Assembly (NCBI RefSeq): GCF_035917575.1
Contig: NZ_CP109090.1
Location: 6,386,001-6,450,000 of the forward strand
Source: Streptomyces sp. NBC_01788
GTDB taxonomy: Bacteria > Actinomycetota > Actinomycetes > Streptomycetales > Streptomycetaceae
Length of the DNA stretch: 64,000 bases
Direction of reading: 5' to 3'
Shown here: one piece after another, positions 30,073-37,834 of the stretch
How the letters are laid out: each line of letters starts with the position of its first letter
Numbering within the stretch: the stretch's first letter is position 1
Notes under the pieces: generated by a model
The model's input: the letters and a program-made list of their open reading frames with translations, nothing else
What the model was told of the DNA's origin: nothing
Databases searched by the model: none
Program-made: the position numbers and the translations under genes

Positions 30073-30315
30073 ATGCGTGCACGAATCTGGCTCACCGGCG
30101 CTGCACTGGGAGCCGCCCTGCTGACGGGTGGTACGGTCGCCACCGCGCAGGCGGCACCCGCCACCTCCGTGGCGCGGACGTATACCGACATCGGTACCTT
30201 CCCGTCCCAGAGCGCATGCCTTTCGTTCGGGCGGGCCGGCGTCTACTCCGACTGGTACTGCCAGAAGAGCAGCACCACCAGCAACTGGCACCTCTGGGTG
30301 AACTTGAATTCGTAG
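30073..30315 (+). CDS. Small secreted peptide (80 aa, about 50 aa mature)
   Basis: Unrecognised microprotein. MRARIWLTGAALGAALLTGGTVATAQAAPA is a textbook signal peptide with AQA cleavage, leaving a mature chain of about 50 residues with two cysteines (SACLSFGR...DWYCQKSS) that could form one disulfide, and several Trp/Tyr residues (SNWHLWVNLNS at the end). AAAGGAG at 30061-30067 sets the ATG. It is divergent from the SARP gene and shares its regulatory gap. Similar short exported Streptomyces peptides are annotated as hypothetical; function unknown. Confidence 0.8.
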   Translation: MRARIWLTGAALGAALLTGGTVATAQAAPATSVARTYTDIGTFPSQSACLSFGRAGVYSDWYCQKSSTTSNWHLWVNLNS

Positions 30316-30709
30316 GGCGCATCCGGGACTTCGTGTGAGCCATCCGGCCTCACGTGGCGTTGAGCCGGTCCTCAAAGAAGAGCGAGAACTGGCTCAACGC
30401 CTCCGGGTCTCGGGCGACGGCAGCGTCCGACACATGACCGTCCCTACCCCACCCACCTGCGCTGCGCAGATCCTCCAGTTCCAGGAGGCCTCTGGCTCGC
30501 CGACAGGCCGGTGTGACTCCCGCCCGGGGCGTCGGACCCGGCGCCGTCCGGGTCCTCCAGGCCTTCGTGCCTATCGCCCGCCGCCGGCCCGGACGGCCCG
30601 GTCGGCGCGGCTGCCGCCCGGCGGCGGGCGTGAGGCGATCGGGATCGGGCCTCCGTCGACGGGCCGTACGAAGAGTCCTGTGCGGCCCGTCGGTGTCTGC
30701 CCCAGAGGC
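30316..30709 (-). other. Gene-poor stretch with a possible coding remnant
   Basis: No intact gene. On the minus strand a frame ending at TGA about 30350 reads LELEDLRSAGGWG...DPEALSQFSLFFEDRLNAT, whose composition looks like a genuine C-terminus (amphipathic, acidic, no Arg/Pro runs) and lies downstream of the broken gene at 30710-31143. It may be a scrap of a lost gene, but I cannot identify it. Confidence 0.3.
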
Positions 30710-31143
30710 TCACCGGCTCAGGCGGTGGCGCGGTCCCCACGCGAACTCGAGGTCGTCCAGCAGGACGTCTTCCAGCGAGCCCTTCCACCGGCCGCGCAGG
30801 AGGAACGGGGCGCTCGCCATCCGTTCGCGGTGATCAGGCTCTCGGGCTGGCCGACCAGGGCATACCGGCCGTGTTCGGCGGGCGCGCTGCCCGGCCCGTA
30901 CGCGCACAACAGCTCCTGGAAGCGCTCGCTGTGCTGTTCGGCGAATGCCTCCAGTCGCTGCATGTAGCCGTCCCGCTCATCCTCGCGTACGGCGCTGAGG
31001 GCCACGGCCAGGATCTCGCCCGACGCATCGGGGACGAGGAAGTTGCCCGGGCCGGTGCAGGCCCACGTGCACCGCCACCCGACGACTTCACCTGTCCAGG
31101 CCTTGGCACACCACACCCATCGTTCCGGGTTCGGTAGTGAAGC
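30710..31143 (-). pseudogene. Frameshifted fragment of an unknown gene
   Basis: Minus-strand frame reading WRCTWACTGPGNFLVPDASG then EILAVALSAVREDERDGYMQRLEAFAEQH and YALVGQPESLITANG up to about 30830; the reading then continues sensibly only in another frame, ERMASAPFLLRGRWKGSLEDV...AWGPRHRLSR, to a stop at 30710. A one-base indel near 30830 explains this. The 5' end is lost where an IS3 element begins (about 31150). The family is unknown to me; it is not a transposase. Confidence 0.55.
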
Positions 31144-31149
31144 TTCCCC

Positions 31150-32130
31150 TTGATGTTGGACACCTGGAGACTGGGACGTGAGGTTCCAGAGGAAGTAGTG
31201 CCAGGTGGGAAGCAAGAGCAACCGCAGCAGGCGGTATACGGAGGAGTTCAAGCGCGACGCGGTCGCGCTGGTCCGGTCCTCCGGCAAGAACGTCACCGAG
31301 GTCGCCCGGGAGATCGGGGTCAGCGCCGAGGGACTGCGGAACTGGGTCAAGCAGGACACGATCGACCGCGGGCAAGGGGCGCCGGGCGAGCTGACGAGCA
31401 CGGAACGGGAAGAGTTGCGCCGGCTGCGGCGGCAGAACCGCGAGCAGGCCGAGACGATCGAGGTGCTGCGAAAAGCGGCGGTCTTCTTCGCGAAAGAGAG
31501 CGATCGATGAACGACATGTACTCGTTCATCGAGGCGGAGAAGACCACCCACGGAGTCGCTCTGCTGTGCCGGCTGCTGAAGGTGGCCCGGTCCTCCTTCT
31601 ACGCCTGGCTGGCCGGCGAGCAGGCCCGCGCCGCCCGCCAGGCCGCCGACGACGCCCTGGCCCACGAGATCACCGTGTTGCACATCGCCTCCCGGTGCAC
31701 CTACGGAGTGCCGCGTATCCATGCCGAGTTGCGCAGGCTGGACCGGCAGGTCAACCGCAAGCGAGTGGAGCGGATCATGCGTGAGCGCGGCATCGCCGGG
31801 GTCACCCGGCGCAAGCGCCGGTCGCTGACCCGTCCGGCGAAGAGGGCGGTGCCCGCCGGCGACCTGATCGGCCGCGACTTCACGGCCGATGCCCCGGGCC
31901 GGAAACTGGTCGGGGACATCACCTATATCCCCACCGACGAGGGCTGGCTGTATCTGGCGACCTGGCTGGACCTGGCCACCCGCGAGATCGTCGGCTACTC
32001 GATGGCCGACCGCCCCGTCAACTCCGTCATCCAACCCGCTGGTCGTCCCACAACACACTCCTCTGATCAGGGGTGTTGCAACGACTGGTTGAACCTGGGG
32101 AATACACCTCTGATGAACTCCGCCGGGAAA
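31150..32130 (+). mobile_element. IS3-family element, internally deleted
   Basis: Starts near TGATGTTGGACACCTGG (about 31150), carries the usual overlapping orfA/orfB pair and ends in sequence of the type found just outside IS3 orfB genes (GTGTTGCAACGACTGGTTG, 32072-32090). The catalytic third of orfB is missing between about 32012 and 32025, so two IS3 pieces appear joined by a deletion. Confidence 0.65.
31205..31510 (+). CDS. IS3-family transposase orfA (101 aa)
   Basis: Small HTH_Tnp_1 protein: GSKSNRSRRYTEEFKRDAVAL, the HTH KNVTEVAREIGVSAEGLRNWVKQ, then a leucine-zipper-like C-terminus (REELRRLRRQNREQAETIEVLRKAAVFF). Start GTG 31205 follows the weak SD CAGGTGG. Its TGA overlaps the ATG of orfB (ATGA at 31507-31510), the typical IS3 coupling or frameshift arrangement. 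Intact, but its partner is truncated, so it cannot support transposition alone. Confidence 0.85.
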   Translation: MGSKSNRSRRYTEEFKRDAVALVRSSGKNVTEVAREIGVSAEGLRNWVKQDTIDRGQGAPGELTSTEREELRRLRRQNREQAETIEVLRKAAVFFAKESDR

Positions 32131-32133
32131 TAG
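31507..32133 (+). pseudogene. IS3-family transposase orfB, truncated
   Basis: The N-terminal HTH_21 region and the start of the rve integrase core are present: YGVPRIHAELRRLDRQVNRKR, then RKLVGDITYIPTDEGWLYLATWLDLATREIVGYSMAD, with the first catalytic Asp in GDITYI. After YSMAD the sequence departs from the family (RPVNSVIQPAGRPTTHSS...), and the second Asp and the Glu of the DDE triad are absent. The product therefore lacks its active site. Confidence 0.8.
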
Positions 32134-32237
32134 GCCGGTTGGGCCTGCGGCCGAGCATGGGCCGAACCGGCTCGTGCTTCGACTGTGAGGATGATCAGGT
32201 ACCGCTTCAGGCGGTGGCCTGACCCGTGCTTCGACTG
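32134..32237. repeat. IS-boundary repeats upstream of the IS110 fragment
   Basis: An 11-of-12-bp inverted repeat (GCCGGTTGGGCC at 32134-32145; GGCCGAACCGGC at 32160-32171) forms a hairpin. A 13-bp perfect direct repeat CGTGCTTCGACTG lies at 32173-32185 and 32225-32237. Such repeats are common at junctions of insertion elements; here they separate the IS3 remains from the IS110 fragment. Confidence 0.55.
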
Positions 32238-32420
32238 GCGTTATTGCCTTGGCGTTGATCTGTCGGCCACTGCCTGGAGCGGCATTCGCTGCCGCCGGGC
32301 AGGGGACGTGTCCCGATAGGGGCCTTCGCGACAGGCACCGTCACAGTCTTGACCGCCCCGGCCCGGCGACGGCCACCAGCACCCGAGGCGATCAGGAGAC
32401 AGGCGACCTTGCCCAGCATC

Positions 32421-32868
32421 ATGCAGCCCACGGCCCCATGTCACGTCCCGGCCGAAGCCGAGGAGGACATTCTGCTCGGGGTGGACACCCACAAGGACAT
32501 CCACGCCGCAGCCGTCATCACCACGCTCGGCGCCGCTCTGGACGGCCGCAGCTTCCCGGCGACTGCGGAGGGCTATCGTCAACTCGTCTCCTGGGCTCGC
32601 TCGTTCGGCATGCTGCGGCGAGCCGGGGTCGAGTGCACCGGCTCCTATGGCGCCGCCCTCACGCGGCACCTGCGGGCCGAAGGCATTGAGGTCACCGAGG
32701 TCAACCAGCCCGACAAGGCCGCCCGGCGGCGCCACGGCAAGACCGATGCCATCGATGCCGAAGCCGCCGCCCGCGCCGTATTGTCCGGTCGCGCCACTGC
32801 CACGGCGAAGACGGGTGATGGCCCAGTGGAGATGCTGCGGCTGTTCAAGCTGGCGAAGGGGTCCGCGA
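32421..32868 (+). pseudogene. IS110-family transposase, N-terminal fragment
   Basis: DEDD-type transposase beginning MQPTAPCHVPAEAEEDILLG, with the first catalytic Asp in GVDTHKDIHAAAVI, Glu in GVECTGSYGA, and the DAIDAEAAARAVL motif containing the last two Asp. It is cut after RLFKLAKGSA: the remaining two-thirds, including the IS116/110/902 C-terminal domain, is missing. The break abuts the interior of a lipoate-ligase gene on the opposite strand, so a deletion or rearrangement joined the two. Confidence 0.85.
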
Positions 32869-33145
32869 CCAGCGCCAGCGCGCGGCGCACCGCGACACCG
32901 ACGCCCTCGGACGTCAGCCCGTACATCACGGTGCCCTCGGGCAGCCCCGCGTCGATCCGGGCGGCCAGGCCCGCCGTGTCCGTGTCCGCGGGGGCGCCCT
33001 CCAACGCGCGGTTCACCGCGTCCAGCGCCTCGTCCGGCTCCAGGAAGAAGTCACCCGCCACGCGCACGTGCCGCAGCGCGCCGTCCTCCACCCCGACGTC
33101 CACGACGACGAGCTTCCCGCCGGGCACCTTGTACTCACCGTGCAC
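32869..33145 (-). pseudogene. Lipoate-protein ligase-like gene, 5' fragment
   Basis: Starts GTG 33145 with a strong GGAGGT eight bases upstream: VHGEYKVPGGKLVVVDVG, then LRHVRVAGDFFLEPDEALDA and LPEGTVMYGLTSEGVGVAVRRAL. This is the lipoate-ligase accessory domain (LplA C-terminal-like), which in actinomycete ligases precedes the BPL/LplA catalytic domain. The catalytic part is gone; the gene stops at the junction with the IS110 fragment. If no other copy exists, this would remove one lipoate salvage route. Confidence 0.75.
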
Positions 33146-33227
33146 CGTCCGACCTCCGATCCGCCGAAGCAGACCAACACCACGAACCCTCGCGGTGTTC
33201 CCGCGGGCCGGGCGGGAGCGGGAAAGG

Positions 33228-33726
33228 TCACACGGGTCCCGGAGCGGATGTTTCGCGGCGTGCCTGCGTCGGCGTGGTGCTGGGCAGGGGGAGATCGAGC
33301 AGTTCACGTATCCGGCGGACGTGGGTGTGCCCGTTGTGCTGGTCCACCGACCGCACATGCCCGAGGAAGGTCTCCGCGTCGGACGCCTTGGCGGCCTGCC
33401 GCCAGAACGGCAGCCCCGCTTCGAGCTCCGCCACGAGTTGTTCGGCCGGCCGCTGCGCCCCGGGCAGGTCGGCGTCCTTGAGCAGCCGGATGCTCTCGGC
33501 CTGCGCCTCGGCCATCTGCCTGGCCCAGGCCTTGGCTTCGTCCAGATCGTCCTGGGGGCCGCGCGCCGGACGGAGCATGCCCGTGGCGTTCAGCGGCTTC
33601 ACGGCGGAGAGGAAGGCCAGCTGACCGGAGTCCAGGTTGGACGCGTCGCGCCTGACCGTGGTGTCGTTTTCGCGTCGCCCTTCGGGCCCACCCAGCACCG
33701 CACGGTGCGGTTTCCGGCGGCCCAGT
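33228..33726 (-). pseudogene. Fragment of a secreted (septum-formation-like) protein
   Basis: Two frames form one reading: NWAAGNRTVRCWVGPKGD (about 33680-33726), then after a small indel RRDASNLDSGQLAFLSAVKP LNATGML and EAKAWARQMAEAQAESIRLLKDADLPG to a stop at 33228. The GNRTVRCWV piece resembles the septum-formation domain of Streptomyces lipoprotein-like proteins; the second part is a helical domain. The N-terminal part with its signal sequence is missing and has been replaced by the XRE gene upstream on the same strand. Confidence 0.5.
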
Positions 33727-34317
33727 TCCGTTCGCTCGAGCCAGCGTCGCGATGTGCTCCAACTGTTCGGCCGTCTCCTGAGGCGGCAGGATCGGCTGGC
33801 GGTGCAACGATTCGGACAGTACCGCCCAATACACGGGCGTCCTGTGGTTGTCCTCGAAGAGGCGTCCCCGGGCCATGCGGGCCGCGACCTTCTCCTCCAC
33901 CTCGTCGTCCGGTGCCAGCGGGTGCGTCGCCCGTACCACCGCCCGCGCGTACGAGTCCGTCTGGAGCAGTCCCGGAATCAGGGTCGGGCACCACTCCTCA
34001 ATGGCCTCCGCGTGCTTCTCCGCCTCCAGCACGCGCTCGAAGTAACGAGCGTGGCCCCGCCGCTTGGCGTTGCGTACGTCCTCGCAGCGCCGCTTGAAGA
34101 AGCCGTCCGTGCCGAGCACCCGGTCCACGTGTTCGGCCAGTTCCGCCGGCATCCACCGCTCGCCCCGTTCGATCTCGCTGAGATGGCTCGGACCGTAGAA
34201 GCTGCCGTCGACCAGTTGCTGGAGCGTCAGCCCGGCCTCCTCCCGTTTCCAGCGCAACTCCGCGCCGTAGAAGGTGGGAACGCTTGCCGAGCCGTCGATG
34301 TCCTTGCGCTGTCCCAT
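33727..34317 (-). pseudogene. XRE regulator with DUF5753, C-terminally truncated
   Basis: WhiJ-like regulator: HTH at about residues 14-72 (FYGAELRWKREEAGLTLQQLVDG ... HLSEIERGERWMP), followed by the start of DUF5753 (RYFERVLEAEKHAEAIEEWCPTLIPGLLQT DSYARAVV). After QLEHIATLARANG, about 90 residues of DUF5753 are missing and the frame runs into the unrelated secreted-protein fragment. The DNA-binding part is intact and could still act. In Streptomyces such genes pair with an HATPase gene and a DUF397 gene; the HATPase partner lies 198 bp away in the opposite direction. Confidence 0.75.
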
Positions 34318-34514
34318 CGTTCACCGTCCTGGTGGCCGTTACTGTCCGTCTCACGGCGTGTCCGCCCGAGTCCCGGCGGTTCCCCTGGCGATGCCAACCG
34401 CATCTGTCATACGCGCAGTTCAGGGCCGGGAGCCCGAACCTCTGTCACGGTACGCGGCGCGCACCAGACTGCGAGCAGTTCGTCACAGAGCGCACTGGAA
34501 GGTGTGAACCCCCG

Positions 34515-35069
34515 ATGCACGACCATTCCGATGTACAGGACCGCGCCGAGGGCCCTGCGGGCCACGTAGGGGGCGGCGTGCTGCGGCCGCCCCTGACGCC
34601 GGAACTGCTCGCCACGCCGGGGGAGGTGCGGGAGGTACGCAGGGAGATCCGCGTCTACGCGGCCGAGCCGTGCGCCGACCTCGAGCTCTGTGTGAGCGAA
34701 CTCCTCACCAACGTCATCCGCCACCTCGGCGAGGGCGTCCCCGTGACCGTCCGCGTGTCCCGCACCCGGGACCGCACGCGACTGGAGGTCACCGACCCGG
34801 ACCCGCGCGCCCTGCCCGTGCTGTGCCGGACGTCCGACGAGAACGACGAGTCCGGCCGCGGCCTCGCCCTGCTCGACGCGCTGAGCCTGCGGTGGGGAGT
34901 GGACCAGTGGCCCGGCAGCAAGACTGTGTGGTGCGAACTGCCGGCCTCGACGCCGGCCGCCGAGTGCGGCCGACACGGTGGCACCGACACCACGTTCGAG
35001 CGTCATGCCGGTGACGAGAAAATGCGGGCGGGCGCCGTGAGGACTGAGCTTCCGGCGAATGTGCACTGA
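34515..35069 (+). CDS. HATPase (anti-sigma-like) ATP-binding protein (184 aa)
   Basis: GHKL ATP-binding protein of the SpoIIAB/RsbW-like HATPase_c_3 type (AbaA-like). N-box LELCVSELLTNVIRH (about residues 53-68), G1 box LEVTDPDPRALP and G2 region SGRGLALLDALS are visible. The C-terminal 40 residues are non-conserved and charged. No good SD precedes ATG 34515. It is divergent from the XRE-DUF5753 gene, as in whiJ/abaA-type regulatory modules, but no DUF397 gene is found alongside. Confidence 0.8.
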   Translation: MHDHSDVQDRAEGPAGHVGGGVLRPPLTPELLATPGEVREVRREIRVYAAEPCADLELCVSELLTNVIRHLGEGVPVTVRVSRTRDRTRLEVTDPDPRALPVLCRTSDENDESGRGLALLDALSLRWGVDQWPGSKTVWCELPASTPAAECGRHGGTDTTFERHAGDEKMRAGAVRTELPANVH

Positions 35070-35441
35070 GATGAGGTCGTTGCCCCGGAACCTCGGATGG
35101 GCTCGCCACCGGCGCAGTTCGGTGGCGGGCCCGGGTGCACATGCTCACCCGTGGGCAGCGGACGGACACGTACCCGTCCCGAGAGTCGGGGATTTTGTTC
35201 AGCAGCGGTCCGCGACCTCCGGGTCCCTATGGCGACTGGGCCGCCGTCCTGGTAGCCAGTGAGCCTTTTCCCAACCTCAAGCTGCGTGGCCAGGTGGAGG
35301 GCAAAGGCGTAGCGAGAGCGGTGTGAGCAGTCGCGAGGCAGGATCGACTGCGACCTACGTTCGCCCGACGTCTAGGACAGAACCAGACCTATATGGCGCC
35401 TATGGTCGCTGCTGACAGCCGACATTGCCGAGAGGACCGCG
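35070..35441. other. Intergenic stretch, 372 bp, no gene recognised
   Basis: Between the HATPase and VOC genes. I see no coding frame with sensible composition on either strand, no strong hairpin and no repeat. It may hold the VOC promoter; AT-richer sequence occurs near 35385-35400 (ACCTATATGGCGCCTATGG). Confidence 0.4.
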
Positions 35442-35975
35442 ATGCCCGAGCAGACCAATGCCGCGCCGGCGGGTTACACCAGCGTTGCACCCTGGGTCGT
35501 CACCGACGACACGGGGGCTTTCCTCGACTTCGTCTCCCAGGCGTTCGGGGGTGAGGAACTGGGGCGAGTGTCGACCGAGGACGGTTTGATCGGCCACGGC
35601 GAGATCCGAGTTGGCGACACCGTCGTGCTGGCCTTCGACCGACACGCGGACTGGCCCACCATGCCGAGCCTGCTGCGCGTGTTCGTCGCCGACGCGGACC
35701 AAGCGTTTTCGCAAGCTGTCGCTGCTGGCGGCCGGGTCGTCACTGCTGTAGCGGGCGACGCCTTCGGACAGCGCGGAGGGCGTGTCAAAGACCCCTTCGG
35801 CAACATCTGGTGGGTGGTCAGCCGGGTTGAGGACGTCTCTGAGGACGAGATGTGGAAGCGGCTGCAGGACCCCGTGTACGCCGAGGCCATGCGCGTAGCC
35901 CAGGAGACACTCGACGCCGAGCTCAGCGGTCGACACCGCGGGAGCAGCAGCGCACCGGTCAGGGAATCCAGCTGA
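35442..35975 (+). CDS. VOC-family (PhnB-like) protein (177 aa)
   Basis: Glyoxalase/bleomycin-resistance-fold protein of the PhnB type: SVAPWVVTDDTGAFLDFVSQAFGG at the N-terminus, GEIRVGDTVVLAFD in the middle, RVFVADADQAFSQAVAAGG and the hallmark GRVKDPFGNIWWVVSRVED. The C-terminal 35 residues form an additional helix region. The fold binds a metal in many members, but ligands here are incomplete, so catalysis is uncertain. ATG 35442. Isolated gene in the IS-rich zone. Confidence 0.85.
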   Translation: MPEQTNAAPAGYTSVAPWVVTDDTGAFLDFVSQAFGGEELGRVSTEDGLIGHGEIRVGDTVVLAFDRHADWPTMPSLLRVFVADADQAFSQAVAAGGRVVTAVAGDAFGQRGGRVKDPFGNIWWVVSRVEDVSEDEMWKRLQDPVYAEAMRVAQETLDAELSGRHRGSSSAPVRESS

Positions 35976-36067
35976 CCACGCTGGTCGGGGTTCGGATACA
36001 CCACACCGGCGGCCGGTGAGCGACTTCAACCTGCCGTGGAATCTTGCAAGTTGGCCTGGCGCAGGGG

Positions 36068-36126
36068 GTGAAGCCCCTGGTAGATGGGTTTTCGACCGCG
36101 AAATCCGGCACTACCAGAGGTTTCAC
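36068..36126. repeat. 16-bp inverted repeat at the left edge of the IS5 fragment
   Basis: GTGAAGCCCCTGGTAG (36068-36083) and CTACCAGAGGTTTCAC (36111-36126) are inverted copies with two mismatches and a 27-bp spacer. The right copy immediately precedes the transposase start at 36126, so this resembles IS termini, possibly two ends brought together. Confidence 0.5.
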
Positions 36127-36470
36127 GTGCTTGTTTACCCGTCCGGGCTGGACGTGTCCACTTCCGCCCTCCGCTTCCTCTCCGCTCGCCTGCGCGAACA
36201 CCGCCGCGGACTCGGCACCCGATGGCGGCGCCTGAGCGCGGGTCGACAGGCTCTGCTCACCCTCGCCCGTCTCCCGCAACGGCCATCCGTATGCGCAGCT
36301 CGCAGCCGGATTCGGCGTGGGCACCACGACCGCTTACCGCTACATCGCCGAAGCGGTCAAGGTCCTGGCCACCCTCGTCCCGACGCTCGCAGAGGCGGTC
36401 CGGGCAGCATCGACGAAAGCATTCGTCCTGCTGGACGGGACACTGCTGCCGATCGACCGGGTTGCCGCAC
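36126..36470 (+). pseudogene. IS5-family transposase, frameshifted N-terminal half
   Basis: The frame from GTG 36126 reads LVYPSGLDVSTSALRFLSARL REHRRGLGTRWRRLSAGRQALLTLA; an extra C near 36278 then shifts the reading, and the second frame continues YAQLAAGFGVGTTTAYRYIAEAVKVLATLVPTL and FVLLDGTLLPIDRVAA. These are the HTH_Tnp_4 and first DDE_Tnp_4 blocks of IS5-type transposases, including the first catalytic Asp (LLDGT). Sequence after 36470 belongs to another gene, so the catalytic C-terminus is lost. Confidence 0.8.
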
Positions 36471-36632
36471 GCCGAGGTCGTCAGCGAGCTGCGGCGGCGC
36501 GGTCATGACGTGACCGTGGGCGGGCCGTGGTCCGAGGGGCGCCTGTGCGCCGTCGCGCGCTGCCCCGAGACCGGCATCCTGTCCGCGGCCGCGAACCCGC
36601 GGGGGATGCAGGGGTACGCGGTCGGCCGGTGA
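36465..36632 (+). pseudogene. C-terminal remnant of a second gamma-glutamyltransferase-like gene
   Basis: The frame ending at TGA 36632 encodes HAEVVSELRRRGHDVTVGGP and WSEGRLCAVARCPETGILSAAANPRGMQGYAVGR, the typical last 55 residues of GGT-family proteins of the type ending in NPRG-x-GYA. It differs from the C-terminus of the GGT at 4223-6034 and so comes from another family member. Everything upstream was replaced by the IS5 fragment. Confidence 0.75.
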
Positions 36633-36777
36633 GGCGGCCGGGCGGCGTCCGGCATGCGCCGGCTGCGGGTGTCCACCGGACCGTCCCCCGATGTCCGATG
36701 ACGGGTGTTCACGCCGATTCCACCCGGAGTGCACCGGCCCGGCGGGGAATGTCAGTGGGGCATGTTCTCATGGAGGC

Positions 36778-37647
36778 ATGATCGAAGAGACGGAAACCAT
36801 CGAAGAGTTTCTCGCACGTCACTCGGCCGACGTGGAGGAGGCGGTCCGCAAGGCGGCCGCGGCCGAGATCATGCCCCGCTTCCGCCGGCTGGCGGAGCAC
36901 GAGGTCGACCAGAAGGCGGGACCGCACGACCTGGTGACGGACGCCGACCGGCTGGCCGAGCAGTATCTCACGGACACGCTCGGCGCCCTGCTGCCGGGCT
37001 CGGTCGTGGTCGGCGAGGAGGCGGTGCACGCCGACCCGGCGGTGTACGAGGCGATACAGGGCGACGCCCCGGTCTGGATCGTCGACCCGGTCGACGGCAC
37101 ACGGCAGTTCGTGCACGGCGACCCGGGCTTCTGCACCCTGGTCGCCCTCGCCCGGCACGGGGTCCTGCTCGCCTCCTGGACGTACGCGCCGGCGCGCGAC
37201 CAGCTCGCCACGGCCGTACGCGGTCGGGGCGCCTTCCTCGACGGCGTGCGCCTGCGCAGCGGTGCGCCCGAGCCGGGGCGGCCCCTCGAAGTCGCCACGT
37301 CCCACCCCGACTACACGACGGACGAAGAGAAGCAGGCCCTGCGCGGCCTGTGGGCGGACGGGGTCGCACCGCGTCCCTGCGGCTCGGCCGGACTGGAGTA
37401 TCTCGCCATCGCCCGGGGTGAGTTGGACGCCACTGTCTTCTGCTGGGAGGCGGCATGGGACCACGCGGCGGGCCTGCTCCTGGTCGAGGAGGCCGGCGGC
37501 ACCCACCAGACCCTGACTGGCGCCCCCTTCCGCATCACGGGCGGCAACACCCTGCCCTTCACAACGGCCCGGGACGCGGCGACGGCCCGCCGGATCACGG
37601 ACCTGCTCTCGGCCCCGGAGACGGAAGGCGCGCCCCTGGCGCGCTGA
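36778..37647 (+). CDS. Inositol-monophosphatase-family phosphatase (289 aa)
   Basis: Mg-dependent phosphatase of the IMPase/HisN/CysQ superfamily. Motifs: VVGEE (first Glu), WIVDPVDGTRQFVHG (Asp-x-Val-Asp-Gly-Thr) and EAAWDHAAGLLLVEEAGG near the C-terminus. Histidinol-phosphatase-like actinomycete members have DGT plus aromatic residues next to the active site, so HisN-like activity is possible, but inositol-1-phosphatase or 3'-phosphoadenosine phosphatase cannot be ruled out. ATG 36778 is preceded by a GGAGG placed very close (36772-36776). First normal gene after the decay zone. Confidence 0.88.
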   Translation: MIEETETIEEFLARHSADVEEAVRKAAAAEIMPRFRRLAEHEVDQKAGPHDLVTDADRLAEQYLTDTLGALLPGSVVVGEEAVHADPAVYEAIQGDAPVWIVDPVDGTRQFVHGDPGFCTLVALARHGVLLASWTYAPARDQLATAVRGRGAFLDGVRLRSGAPEPGRPLEVATSHPDYTTDEEKQALRGLWADGVAPRPCGSAGLEYLAIARGELDATVFCWEAAWDHAAGLLLVEEAGGTHQTLTGAPFRITGGNTLPFTTARDAATARRITDLLSAPETEGAPLAR

Positions 37648-37834
37648 CCCCGGCAGGGGAGGCCGCCCGTGCCTCCGGCCAAGGCCGATCAGGCACCCAG
37701 GCACCCGGGCAGTCCCCCTCCCACACCGCCCACCCTGCCACCAGCCCGCCGACCCGCCCCCGTCGTGTCGGTGGTGCGGCATATCCTGGGGCCGAGTGGC
37801 CATCGGCTGACTAGGGGGTCCGAAGGTGCCGTCG

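Noticed and set aside
30718..32058. 446-codon minus-strand frame covering the IS3 region
   Set aside because: Most of it is antisense to the IS3 transposase; only the 3' part (30718-31143) looks genuine and is described as a pseudogene.
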